From positions 1 through 59,268 of the forward strand of contig JAEEHQ010000100.1 of assembly GCA_016280915.1 (NCBI GenBank): a DNA stretch of 59,268 nt, read 5' to 3'. This document shows, piece by piece, positions 14,111 to 23,700 of this stretch (positions are counted from its first letter, which is position 1; the number at the start of each line of letters is the position of its first letter). A program made the translations under genes and the position numbers. Origin of the DNA: Bacteroidales bacterium. Its GTDB lineage: Bacteria > Bacteroidota > Bacteroidia > Bacteroidales > P3. Below the pieces are notes generated by a model that had not been told where the DNA came from, ran no database searches, and saw only the letters and a list, made by a program, of their open reading frames with translations.

Positions 14111-16054
14111 TTAGATGTTGAAAATGTTTTTGGTGAGTATTTGCAGGTCGGTGGAGAGTTTATAGTTGCGCAGATAGCGCAGTTGCAGCCGTTGCTTGAG
14201 TTCGGCACTCAGGTGCTTGGGATGTGCAGAGAGGGCATGCTCGGGACCGAAGATGCCGGGGCGCGTTTCTTTGCCGCGGGTGCCTACCCAGCTCTTTTGG
14301 CCGATGAGCACCTTCCAACAATGGGCAAAATAGAGTTTCTTGCGCCGTTGGAACCAGAAAAGCAGGGGCGCGAGGAGGATGAGCATCAGCGCGGTGACGA
14401 TGTCGAATAGTCGTTTGTTGCGGCGATTCAGCGGGCTCACCACCGTTTGCAGTACCTCGGCATAGAGATCTTCTGTGCTGTTGATGGTGTTGCTGCCGAT
14501 GATGAAGTCGCTGTCGCTGGGCACAATCTTGTATTCCACCTGTTGGCGACGGCCGGGGAGTTGGCTCAGTTCGGTCATCAGGTCGATGATCTGCTGTACC
14601 GTGAGGTCTTTGCTGCAAAAAATCACTTCGTCGGCGCGATAGATGTGCAGGGTGTCGTTCAGCTTCTGGCTGTCGGGAATGGGGCTCATGATGTGCACTA
14701 TTTGGGCACAGCCCAACGACTCATAGAGTTGTTTGACGCGGGCCGACTCAGCTTCGCCACCCACAATGATGCAGCTACGCAAAGCCTTAGGCCTCAGGAT
14801 GTAGCCCTCCACATGCAGCATGCTCAGCATCCCTCTGATTCCCAAGGTGGAAAGCAGCGTCCAGCCACATCCCAACAGCAGCAGGGCACGCGAGTAACGT
14901 TGGCTCTCGTTCAGCAGCGAGTAGAACACCAGTAGGGCCGCTGTGCCCACCATCATACCTTTGACAATTCTGATGGCTTTCAGTGGTTTTTGGTAGCCAC
15001 CATAAAGCCAGCTGCACAGCATCAGCAGCAGAATGTAGCAAGGAATAACCACCCAGGTGTACTGAGGTGGGTAATAATGCACGTTCGAGGCCCAATAGGT
15101 GGCCCACAGCTGCTTGAGACCCCAGAAGCCGGCAAAGGCCACTCCAAAGTCTGCCACAGGAAGCGCAACGGCCTGCACCACCCTTTTCATCCATGCCAGC
15201 GAGGCGCGTCCCCAGATGGCAAGATGCAGCAACAGGTTGAAGAATTTGGCATTGCTGCCTGAGAAATAGCGGTTGACAAAGATGGCCATGGCGTTGTAGA
15301 AGGTGTACACATAGTTCATGCTGCCCCGCTTGGTGCTTTCGCCCTTGTAATGGATGATGCGGGTGTCGGGGTAGTAGTAGTTCTCAAAACCTGCCAGCTT
15401 GATGCGCCAAGAGAAATCGATGTCCTCACCGTACATAAAGTAGCTCTCGTCCAGCAGTCCCACCTTTTCCATTGCCTCGCGGCTAATCATCAGGAAGGCT
15501 CCTGGCAGGATGTCTATGCGGTGGGTCTCGTCGTCGCTGAGGTGGCCCATGTAGTAGGCAGCAATGCGTTTTGAATGGGGGAAGAGGTGGATGAGGCCGC
15601 TCATCTTGTAGAATGAGGCGGCTGGTGTGGGAAATCCTCTCTTGCTCTCCTTCAGGTAGGCCCCCTCGCCGTTGATCATTTTCACCCCCAAACCACCGCA
15701 GTCGCGATGGGTGGCGTAGAAGTCGACGCACTTGGCAAAGGTGTCGTGCTCTACCACCGTGTCGGGATTGAGCAGCAGCATTAGGTCGCCATGACAGCGA
15801 CGCAGAGCTTGGTTGTTGGCACGGGCAAACCCCACATTCTCCTCATTGGCAATCAACTCTACTTGTGGAAATTTTTCCCTCACCATCTCTACCGATCCGT
15901 CAACCGAGGCGTTGTCTACCACAAACACCTCCAGGCGCAGCTCTTCGTTGGGATGCACCTTGCATGTCAGGTCGCTATGATACACCGACTCCAAGCACTG
16001 CTCCAAGAAGTATTTAACATTGTAGTTGACGATGACGATGCTCAGTATTGCCAT
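14111..16054 (-). CDS. family 2 glycosyltransferase fused to a degenerate polyprenyl-phosphate sugar-transferase-like module
   Basis: The 647-residue protein begins with a GT-A domain of the rhamnosyltransferase type: SIVIVNYNVKYFLEQCL, VVDNASVDGS, NVGFARANNQ, the metal-binding LLNPDTVV, and YGEDIDFSWRIKLAG. After about residue 250 come several membrane segments (including VVIPCYILLLMLCSWLYGGY and a pair near 360-420) and a Rossmann-like part (CIIVGGEAESARVKQL) as in WbaP/WcaJ-type proteins. The C-terminus keeps only the entry of the phosphosugar transferase domain (KRLFDIVTALMLILLAPLL, then LIGQKSWVGTRG); the catalytic core seen in real initiating transferases is missing. A role in surface glycan assembly at the inner membrane is inferred. 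It lies between topA and the barrel gene, all on the minus strand. Confidence 0.82.
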   Translation of the reverse strand: MAILSIVIVNYNVKYFLEQCLESVYHSDLTCKVHPNEELRLEVFVVDNASVDGSVEMVREKFPQVELIANEENVGFARANNQALRRCHGDLMLLLNPDTVVEHDTFAKCVDFYATHRDCGGLGVKMINGEGAYLKESKRGFPTPAASFYKMSGLIHLFPHSKRIAAYYMGHLSDDETHRIDILPGAFLMISREAMEKVGLLDESYFMYGEDIDFSWRIKLAGFENYYYPDTRIIHYKGESTKRGSMNYVYTFYNAMAIFVNRYFSGSNAKFFNLLLHLAIWGRASLAWMKRVVQAVALPVADFGVAFAGFWGLKQLWATYWASNVHYYPPQYTWVVIPCYILLLMLCSWLYGGYQKPLKAIRIVKGMMVGTAALLVFYSLLNESQRYSRALLLLGCGWTLLSTLGIRGMLSMLHVEGYILRPKALRSCIIVGGEAESARVKQLYESLGCAQIVHIMSPIPDSQKLNDTLHIYRADEVIFCSKDLTVQQIIDLMTELSQLPGRRQQVEYKIVPSDSDFIIGSNTINSTEDLYAEVLQTVVSPLNRRNKRLFDIVTALMLILLAPLLFWFQRRKKLYFAHCWKVLIGQKSWVGTRGKETRPGIFGPEHALSAHPKHLSAELKQRLQLRYLRNYKLSTDLQILTKNIFNI

Positions 16055-16096
16055 TTTCGGTTAACAGTTTCGGTGTGCGTGATAAAAAATGAACAA

Positions 16097-16142
16097 TGTA
16101 CAATGTGCAGTCAACAGGTAGCAGTTATCTGCACATTGTACA
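16097..16142. repeat. 14-bp perfect inverted repeat between topA and the glycosyltransferase gene
   Basis: TGTACAATGTGCAG (16097-16110) and CTGCACATTGTACA (16129-16142) are exact reverse complements around an 18-nt loop. Transcribed from either strand this gives a stable hairpin. On the minus strand it lies just behind topA (stop at 16178), but no T-run follows, so it is not a classic terminator. A related ACAATG-based inverted repeat occurs at 20688-20784. Confidence 0.75.
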
Positions 16143-16177
16143 AAGTACTGTAGTGGGTGAGGATGAATATATTTTTT

Positions 16178-18526
16178 TTATTTTTCAATTTTCTTTTTAC
16201 GGCCGCGAGGCTTCTTCACGCTGGCGTTCTGTATGATTTCAACGGCTTCCTCCAAACTCATGGTCAGAGGGTCTGCTGCCTTGGGCAGGCGGAAATTCTC
16301 GTTCTTGTAGGTCAGGTAGGGACCGTAGCGACCAATGTTTGAGCTCACCACCTCGCCCTCATGCACTCCTATCTCGTGGGGGTAGAGGGCGCGCAGACGC
16401 TCTTTCTCTTTTTCTGCGTCGCGTTTCACCTTGATGATTTGTATGCAACGGTCCAGGTCCACCTCGTAGGGGTCGTCGTTCTTGGAGAGCGAATAGAATT
16501 TCTTGTCCAGTCGCACGTAGGGGCCGAACTTGCCGATGCTTACAATCACGTCGTTGCCTTCAAACTGTCCCACCACGCGGGGCAGCTCAAACAGAGCCAG
16601 GGCCTCCTCTAGGGTGATGGTCTCAATGCTCTGCCCCTTCTTCATGCTAGCAAATTTGGGTTTCTCCTCGTTGGAGGTGTCGCCCAGTTGCACCAGGGTG
16701 CCGTAGCGGCCAATCTTGGCGTAGAGGTTTTTGCCACTCTTGGGGTCCACGCCGATGAGGCGGCTGCCAGTGGTGCGGTGGCTGTTCTGCTGGGTCTGGC
16801 GAATGTTCTTGTGGAAAGGCACGTAGAACTTGTCTATCACCTTGCGCCACTCTTTCTTGCCAGCGGCAATATCGTCAAAGTCTTTCTCCACGGTGGCGGT
16901 GAAGTTGTAGTCGATGATGTCGGTGAAATGCTCCATCAAGAACTGGTTTACCACGGTTCCGATGTCTGTGGGGAAGAGTTTGCCCTTCTCGGCACCGCAT
17001 TTCTCGGTGCGCAACTCGGTGCTCACTGTGCCGTCTTTCAGCACGATGGCCTGGCACTCCACCGTCACCGGCTCGCGGTCTTCCTTGATGACGTATTCGC
17101 GTTTCAGGATGGTGCTGATGGTGGGAGCATAGGTTGAAGGACGACCGATGCCTAAGTCTTCCAGTTTCTTCACCAGGCTTGCCTCAGTGTAGCGGGGGGC
17201 GTGTTGGGTGTGATGCTCCAGGGCCTCGGCGTGGTCGAGGGTCAGCTGCATGCCTTCCACCAACTTGGGCAGGGCGCGGCTGGTGTCGGGGCTTTCCTCG
17301 GGTTCGTCGTCGGTCGACTCCATATACACCTTCAGGAAACCGTCAAAGCGCACCTGCTCCCCTTGGCAGATAAATTTCTCTTCGTGACCCGAGATATTGA
17401 TTTCCACGATGGTCTTTTCGATGTCGGCATCGGCCATCTGCGAGGCAATGGCACGTTTCCAGATGAGCTCATACAGGCGACGTTGGGCGGCATCGGCGTT
17501 CACGGTGGTATTCTCCATGTAGGTGGGGCGGATGGCCTCGTGGGCCTCCTGGGCTCCCTTGGTCTTAGTTTGATAGCGGCGGGTCTTCACGTAGTTCTCG
17601 CCGTAGAGGTTCGTAATCTCGTTCTTGGCCATCTCCAGAGCCAGGTCGCTCAGGTTCACGCTGTCGGTACGCATGTAGGTGATGTATCCGCTCTCATACA
17701 GCTGCTGGGCTATCTGCATAGTGCGTGCCACGCTGAATCCCAGCTTGCGGCTAGCCTCCTGCTGCAGCGTGGAGGTGGTAAAAGGCGGTGCGGGGGTGCG
17801 TTTGGCGGGCTTGGTGTCGATGGTCTGCACCTTAAAGGCACAGCCCACCAAGCTCTGCATGAAGGCCTGTGCCTCCTCCTTGGTGTCGTAGCGGCGGCTC
17901 AGCTCCGCCAGCACCTGCATGCGGCCGTTGGCGGGATGCAGCTGGGCGGTGACGCGGTAGTAGCTGTGGCTCTCAAAGTTCTTGATTTCCTCTTCGCGCT
18001 CCACAATCAGGCGCACGGCAACGCTCTGCACGCGGCCTGCACTCAGGGCGGGCTTGATTTTGGCCCACAGGATGGGACTGATCTCATAGCCCACCAGACG
18101 GTCCAGAACACGGCGTGCCTGCTGGGCATCCACTAGGTTCAGGTCGATGCTGCGCGGAGTCTCTATGGCGTGGAGAATGGCATTCTTGGTAATCTCGTTG
18201 AAGACGATGCGCTGCGTGTGCTCGGGGTTCAGCTTCAGGGTCTCCTGCAGGTGCCACGCGATGGCTTCTCCCTCACGGTCCTCATCGGATGCCAGCCACA
18301 CCATGTCAGCCTCCTTCACAGCTTTCTTCAGTTCCGACACCAATTTGTGTTTCTCCTCCGTAATCTCGTATTCGGGTTCGTACTGGTTTTCGATGTCAAT
18401 GCTCATCTCCTTCTTGGCCAGGTCGCGGATGTGTCCGTTGCTCGACTTCACCACATAGTCCTTGCCCAGAAATTTCTCAATAGTCTTTGCCTTAGCGGGC
18501 GACTCAACAATTACAAGATTTTTCAT
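16178..18526 (-). CDS. topA: DNA topoisomerase I
   Basis: TopA relaxes negative supercoils through a transient 5'-phosphotyrosine bond. The 782-residue product starts with the TOPRIM domain (VIVESPAKAKTIEKFLG, WLASDEDREGEAIAWHL, with the acidic DEDRE cluster). The active-site region is GYITYMRTDSVNLS, with the catalytic Tyr in ITYMRTDS. HEAIRPT and GIGRPSTYA are further type IA blocks. The C-terminus has three TopA-C repeats (such as GRYGTLVQLG, GKFGPYVRL and GRYGPYLTY) without Cys4 zinc fingers, and ends in a basic tail, RGRKKKIEK. Length is usual for Bacteroidota. It heads a long series of minus-strand genes down to prfB. Confidence 0.97.
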   Translation of the reverse strand: MKNLVIVESPAKAKTIEKFLGKDYVVKSSNGHIRDLAKKEMSIDIENQYEPEYEITEEKHKLVSELKKAVKEADMVWLASDEDREGEAIAWHLQETLKLNPEHTQRIVFNEITKNAILHAIETPRSIDLNLVDAQQARRVLDRLVGYEISPILWAKIKPALSAGRVQSVAVRLIVEREEEIKNFESHSYYRVTAQLHPANGRMQVLAELSRRYDTKEEAQAFMQSLVGCAFKVQTIDTKPAKRTPAPPFTTSTLQQEASRKLGFSVARTMQIAQQLYESGYITYMRTDSVNLSDLALEMAKNEITNLYGENYVKTRRYQTKTKGAQEAHEAIRPTYMENTTVNADAAQRRLYELIWKRAIASQMADADIEKTIVEINISGHEEKFICQGEQVRFDGFLKVYMESTDDEPEESPDTSRALPKLVEGMQLTLDHAEALEHHTQHAPRYTEASLVKKLEDLGIGRPSTYAPTISTILKREYVIKEDREPVTVECQAIVLKDGTVSTELRTEKCGAEKGKLFPTDIGTVVNQFLMEHFTDIIDYNFTATVEKDFDDIAAGKKEWRKVIDKFYVPFHKNIRQTQQNSHRTTGSRLIGVDPKSGKNLYAKIGRYGTLVQLGDTSNEEKPKFASMKKGQSIETITLEEALALFELPRVVGQFEGNDVIVSIGKFGPYVRLDKKFYSLSKNDDPYEVDLDRCIQIIKVKRDAEKEKERLRALYPHEIGVHEGEVVSSNIGRYGPYLTYKNENFRLPKAADPLTMSLEEAVEIIQNASVKKPRGRKKKIEK

Positions 18527-18933
18527 ATATCTTTATTCACTTTTTATTTTTCCAATGCATATTCCACTTCTCTGCGCACGGCCCCAATCCCATATCTATC
18601 AGACTTTTTATTATTACATATTATATATTGTGTGCGCTAAAGAATTTGCAAAGTAACGCTTTTTTTTTGACATAGCGAAAATTTTTTCTCCACCCATCCC
18701 GCCAAACACACCCTCCATCCACCTCAACACCCTCCACCATCATGTCCCACACCGTTCCACACCCCATACGCCATTTCGATTACATTTATTTGATGTTTAT
18801 ATTCGTTTTAGAACGTTTTCGATAAGCCGAGAGCAGAGGGCAAATCACGAAGTGTTTGCACTATGCCGAGGCGAGAAAACGTCTGTTGCGAAGAAACGAA
18901 CTATTTTATTCGGTTTTAGTAGTCTTTGAGACT
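18527..18933. other. intergenic region between topA and the TPR gene
   Basis: About 400 bp with no gene I can support. The topA-proximal part is AT-rich and has TTACTTTG on the minus strand near 18650, one base off the -7 consensus, which may be the topA promoter. The middle is C-rich with repeated CACC-type words. The part from about 18800 holds the repeat listed separately. Confidence 0.5.
18808..18920 (+). repeat. putative Bacteroidales dispersed intergenic element
   Basis: The stretch includes GATAAGCCGAGAGCAGAGGG, then GTGTTTGCACTATGCCGAGG, then GCGAAGAAACGAAC. The halves GCCGAGAGCAGAG and TGCCGAGGCGAGA are related words, and CGAAGTGTTTGCACT lies between them. From memory, sequences with this word order recur in intergenic regions of Prevotella and related Bacteroidales, sometimes annotated as tiny proteins ending ETNYFIRF; the same short frame is present here (18862-18918). 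Only one copy is in this window, so the repeat call rests on recall. Confidence 0.4.
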
Positions 18934-20070
18934 TTACCATCCAATGCCTTTTTTTACGAGCCATGCTTGGGCTTCTTTGTTTCCGAGGCGGGCGGCTTTT
19001 TTGTAGGCTGATTGCTGCTTGCGTTCGCCTTTCTTTTGGTTGCCGTACAGTTCGGCAAGGTAAAGGTAGGTTTCGGGGTCGGTGGTGCAGAGGTTGGTAG
19101 AGCGGATGAAACTTTGGATGGCTTTGTCGTATTTGCCCCATTTGTTGTATGCCTGGCCGATGTACTTGTAGGCGGAGGCATCGTTAGGACGGATGTTGAG
19201 TGCGCGGCGATGATAGGCAATGGCTTGGTCGTAGTGGCCTTGGTCGCAGTAGAGGACACCGATGCGGTTGAGGGTGGGCGTGTGGAGGCTGTCGATTTCG
19301 AGAATCTCATTGTAGCATTCCAAGGCGCGGGGAGCGTCGCGTCGCATACGATAGGCGTAGGCTAATGCGGTATAGAGCCTGATGTTGCGGGGATTGCGGC
19401 GGAGACCCTGCTTGAGGAGTTTTATGGCCATTTCTTGGCTGTTGCGAATGCAGTAGAGGGTGCCCAGGTTGTAGTAGGCATCGGCCAGCGTGCTGTCGAG
19501 TTGGATTGCTTTCTTGAAATGGCGCATGGCCTCGGCATGGTTGCCTTTGCGGAACTGAATGTAACCCATCACGTTTTCGCCGCGTGCGAATTTTGGATTG
19601 GCCTTGAGGGCTCTGTTGGCCCAAGAAATGGCATTGATATGGTTGTCGCGCTGTGTCTCGACATAGGCCATCATGGTCATGGCCAGAGCGGATCCTGTGT
19701 CGAGCTCAATGGCGCGGGCGGCGACATGGCTGGCGCTGTCCAGCATGCCCAGTTGAAGGAGGCAGAAGGCTTGGTGGGCAAGGGCCTCGGAGGTGTTGCT
19801 CTGGTCGAGGAGGACGATGGCTTCGTCAAAGTATTCTTTCTCCTCGCAGAGAATGCCCAGCAGCTGTTGGGTCTGCCCGGAAGGGTCACCTTCGGGGGTG
19901 GCGAGGGCTTGGCGGTAGTAGCGTTCGGCCAACTCTGTGAGTCCGATACGCTGGGCATTGACACCTTTTTCGCGCAGTTGGCTGGCAGAGAGTGTGGCAT
20001 CGTCGTCCTGAGCCCACAGGGTGGGGAAAAACGATATGAGAAGGAGAAAAGCAATTAGTTGTTTTTTCAT
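18934..20070 (-). CDS. secreted tetratricopeptide-repeat protein
   Basis: The 378-residue protein has a signal peptide (MKKQLIAFLLLISFFPTLWAQ, probable cut after Ala-Gln) and then about nine TPR units across the whole length. The clearest are AKFARGENVMGYIQFRKGN-type helices, DAYYNLGTLYCIRNSQEMA, TLNRIGVLYCDQGHYDQAI and SAYKYIGQAYNKWGKYDKA. TPRs bind proteins, so a periplasmic or outer-membrane scaffold role is inferred; no enzyme domain is present. The last part (YLAELYGNQKKGERKQQSAYKKAARLGN) is Sel1-like in rhythm. It is separated from the efflux operon by 269 bp that contain a strong hairpin. Specific partner unknown. Confidence 0.85.
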   Translation of the reverse strand: MKKQLIAFLLLISFFPTLWAQDDDATLSASQLREKGVNAQRIGLTELAERYYRQALATPEGDPSGQTQQLLGILCEEKEYFDEAIVLLDQSNTSEALAHQAFCLLQLGMLDSASHVAARAIELDTGSALAMTMMAYVETQRDNHINAISWANRALKANPKFARGENVMGYIQFRKGNHAEAMRHFKKAIQLDSTLADAYYNLGTLYCIRNSQEMAIKLLKQGLRRNPRNIRLYTALAYAYRMRRDAPRALECYNEILEIDSLHTPTLNRIGVLYCDQGHYDQAIAYHRRALNIRPNDASAYKYIGQAYNKWGKYDKAIQSFIRSTNLCTTDPETYLYLAELYGNQKKGERKQQSAYKKAARLGNKEAQAWLVKKGIGW

Positions 20071-20123
20071 GTGAGTGATAACGAGAGAATCATGTTATTA
20101 TTGTATGACATAAAAAATCAACC

Positions 20124-20143
20124 GCCCCTCGAATTCGAGGGGC
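20124..20143 (-). terminator. perfect GC-rich hairpin followed by T-run on the minus strand
   Basis: GCCCCTCG-AATTCGAGGGGC is a full 20-bp palindrome; on the minus strand it is followed after a few bases by GATTTTTTATG. It could end transcripts from the efflux/PII operon. A -7-like TACTTTTG on the minus strand (20223-20230) lies upstream of it, so it may alternatively sit in the leader of the TPR gene and act there as attenuator. Confidence 0.55.
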
Positions 20144-20339
20144 AGCCGTACATTTATTAATCCTAAAAACCAAAGACTTAGCGTTATGACAAAAGGTTTA
20201 TGTTCTCTCTGATTTTCATTTGCAAAAGTACTGCCTTTTTCAAAACTACTGATTAATTATTGTCAGTGATTTTATAGGAAGGTGAATCACTATATGTAGT
20301 TAAAGTAAACATAATTGGTCATCGTTGACCCGTCACCAC

Positions 20340-20633
20340 TCATGCCATTTGCTCGATGTTCCATACGAAGGCGCGGATGCCTACTTCCTCGTTGCGCTTG
20401 TCCAGTTTGCGCACGGCGAGGAGTATGTTGTCCACTTTGTCGTCTTCGACAACGGTCATGACGGCATTGTTCATTTCAGGCCATGTGTGGGTGCCGCGGT
20501 GGGGCTCGCCGTTGAGGTGCCCCCGTCCTTGCACATTCTCCCAAAAGGTGAAGCCACGCACCTCGAGGGTATCCAGCAGATACTCCACACGCTCGGTACT
20601 TGCCTGGTTGAAGACTATCATTATACTTTTCAT
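20340..20633 (-). CDS. PII-like small protein linked to the efflux pump
   Basis: The 97-residue product starts MKSIMIVFNQASTERVEYLLDTL and contains GRGHLNGEPHRGTHTWPEMN and then VVEDDKVDNILLAVRKLDK. The beta-alpha-beta rhythm and the central loop with R-G-x-x-x-G-E-P-H recall PII-like trimers (relatives of GlnB and CutA) that in Bacteroidota often lie beside RND efflux genes. A signalling or metal- or nucleotide-sensing role for the pump is inferred from that context only. It is 162 bp behind the RND gene on the same strand and may share its transcript, although an inverted repeat lies between them. No T-loop tyrosine of true GlnB is seen. Confidence 0.75.
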   Translation of the reverse strand: MKSIMIVFNQASTERVEYLLDTLEVRGFTFWENVQGRGHLNGEPHRGTHTWPEMNNAVMTVVEDDKVDNILLAVRKLDKRNEEVGIRAFVWNIEQMA

Positions 20634-20687
20634 CGTCTTTATTACAAGTTTATAAGTTTAGATAAATAGTTTTATTGCCAACAAAAC

Positions 20688-20784
20688 TGCACAATGGACA
20701 AGAAATGGGTAACGCTCTGATATAAAGTATGGCTGATTAGCGTCAACAGAAATAGAGCCATTGTTATTACTTATCCATTGTGCA
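20688..20784. repeat. inverted repeat between the RND pump and the PII-like gene
   Basis: TGCACAATGGACAAG (20688-20702) and CTTATCCATTGTGCA (20770-20784) pair with one mismatch across about 67 bp. The arms share the ACAATG word with the 16097-16142 hairpin. It may fold in the RND-to-PII mRNA and change how much of the last gene is expressed, or be a decayed small repeat element. Confidence 0.6.
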
Positions 20785-20795
20785 TTTTATGCCGT

Positions 20796-23700
20796 TCACT
20801 TTTCTAATTCGATATTCATGAAGATGAATTTCTTGCGTTTACGGGCGAGTTTGTCGGCTTCGTCGCGTCGTTCAAAGATTCCATAGAGCACAGGTACCAC
20901 CACCAGAGTGACGATGGTGGAAACCAGCAAGCCGCCAATGACTACGATGCCCAAGGTGGTCCACAACTCCGAGCCTTCGGCTCGGCTGGTGGCCATGGGA
21001 ACCATGCCCAGAATAGTGGTGAAGGCGGTCATGAGAACAGGGCGCAGACGGCTCTGTCCCGATGCTGCGATGGCTTCGTAGAGTTTCATGCCGCGCTCGC
21101 GCATGAGATTGATGTAGTCGACCAGCACGATGCCGTTCTTCACCACGATGCCGATGAGCAGGATGATGCCCAACGAGCCTACCATGTCGAGGTTGGTACC
21201 GGTGATGAGTAGTGCAAGGATGACACCTGTGATGGCAAACGGGATGGAGAACATGATGATGAAGGGCTTGGAGAACGATTCGAACTGCGATGCCATGACG
21301 ATGTAGACGAGCATGATGATGAGGAGGGCTAAGATGCCCATGTTGCGGGTGTTCTCCTGCTGGTCTTCATAGCTGCCTCCCAAGTGGGTATGAATGCCTT
21401 GTGGCAGGTTCATCTTGTCTATTTCGGCCTGTACACCCTGCGCCACTTCGCCCAACGAGGCTCCGAAGGGGGTGACGCTGACGGTGAGGTAGCGTTGGCG
21501 GTTCTTGCGTTGGATGGTTGGGGGTACCCAGTATTCTTCCACGCGGGCCAGCTCTTTCAGCTTGATGGTTTGTCCGGTGGCGGTGGTGAGGGGCAGCTCT
21601 TCAATGTCGGTGATGCTGCTGCGGTAGTTTTCTTTGAGGCGGCAGACGATGTTGTATTCGTCACCATCCTCTTTCAGGAATCCGCAGTTCATGCCGTATA
21701 CGCGGTAGCGGACACTGGTGGCCACGGCGGCACTGGTTAGGCCGTGGTAGGCCAGTTTCTCTTTGTCAAAGACAATCTTCAGCTCGGCACGGTCTTCGTC
21801 ACGGCTGATGTTACAGTCGCGAGCTCCGGCCACATTGGCCTGCACGCGACGGATGAGTTCTTGGGCAAACTGATACGACTGGTCGAAGTCGTAGCCGTAA
21901 ACCTCGATGCTCAAGCGGTTGTTGCCGCCACCCATGCCGCCTTCCGATACAATTACGCGGTTGAGCTCTGGGTACTCGGCAAATTTCTTACGCAGCATCT
22001 CCTGCATTTGGAAAATGGTGAGGTCGCGGTCATACTTCTTCACACAGCGCACATTCATGCTGATCTTGTTGTTGGTGGTGCTGTTGAAGAGGGCAGCAAA
22101 GCCGGCATCGTCGTTTGAGCCAGCCGATGTGGAGGTGCCCAGCACCATGTCGCCGAAGAGCTCATCAATGTCGGCTTCCATTTTGCGCGCGGTTTTCAGA
22201 GTCTCCTCGATGCGGGTGCCGCGTTGCAGTTCGGCTGTGATACTGATACGGCCGTTGTCCTGGTCTTTCATATAGTCCATGCCAATCTTGCCTGTGAAGA
22301 GCGGGATGAGAGAGGCTACGAAGACAGCAAAGGCCACGAGGAGGGTGATGCGCTTGTGGTGGAGGGCCCAGGTGAGCACGCCGGCATACCAGCGCTCGAT
22401 GGCAGCAAACCACTTGCCGAAGGTATTCTCCCAACTGAAGGTTTTCTCTTGGTGTTTGCGCTTGTACTCTTCCTCTTCCAACTTGGTGAGGAAGAAGGGC
22501 TTCTCTTTCAGCAGCAAGCTGGAAAGCATAGGAATGAGCGAGATGGCGGTAGCGGTGGAGACGCACACCACGATGGTGACAATCCAGCCAAGTTCCTTGA
22601 AGAGGATGCCTGCCATGCCAGGCAGCATGGTGAGGGGTACGAACACCGCCACGATGACTAGGGTGGTGGCAATGACCGAGGTCCACACCTCATTGGTGGC
22701 GTAGATGGCTGCCTCGCGCGGACTCTCGCCGCGTTCAACATGCTTGGTGATGTTTTCCAACACCACGATGGCATCGTCCACCACCATGCCGATGGCCACG
22801 GTGAGAGATGCCAGAGAGATGATGTTCAGCGAACTGTCGGCCAATAGCAGATAGATAAATGAGGTGACCAGCGAGATAGGGATGGTGAGGCCGATGATGA
22901 TGGTGCTGCGCCAGTTGCCCAAGAAGATGAGCACCACCAGTACCACAAAGAGAAGTGCGTAGAAGATGGAGCTGAAGAGGCCGCTGATGGCGTTTTCAAT
23001 TTCCTCCGACTCGTCGCGGATTAGGGTGGTCTGTATGTCGGGCGGCAGCTCTTTCTGTATCTGTGCCAGTTTGGCGTGTACCTCGCGGGCAATGGCCACG
23101 GTGTTGGCACCGGTCTGCTTGGAGATGGTCATTCGGGCACCATCGTGGCCATTGATCTTCTCGTCAAGCGAGAGGTCCTTGATGGTGTCGCGCACGGTGG
23201 CCAGGTCGCGTACGTAGATGGGCTTGCCCGCTACGTTGGCAACCATGATGTCGTTGATTTCGGCGCTCTCTTCATACTCACTCTTTACGCGCATCTGGTA
23301 CTGTTCCTTGCCCATTTTCACGGTGCCGGAGGCCACGTCCAGGTTGTTGGAACTGATGGCAGAGCCGACGGCCTCTACGCTGAGGTGGTAGGCTTCGAGC
23401 TGGCGGGGGTCAAGATCGATGTAGATGTAGCGTTCGGGCGCTCCACTCACCGAGATATTGCCGATGCCATTCACGCGGTTGAGCTCGTTGGTGACGTTGT
23501 CCTCTAGTATTTTGTCAAGTCCGGGATAGCTTTCCTTGGCGGTGAAGCCATATACCAGCACGGGCATGGCGCTGCTGTTGAGCTTAAGAATGGTGGGACG
23601 ACTCACTCCGTCGGGCAGGTTGTCGTAGAGCAGGTCCACGTAGCTGCGTATGTCGTTAAGGGCCTCGTCGAGGTCGCTGCCCCATTCAAACTCCAAGGAG

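Noticed and set aside
17201..18136. 311-codon plus-strand frame opposite topA
   Set aside because: Its length comes from the codon pattern of topA on the other strand; no recognisable domain.
19435..20058. 207-codon plus-strand frame opposite the TPR gene
   Set aside because: Antisense shadow; the minus-strand product has a signal peptide and clear TPR units.
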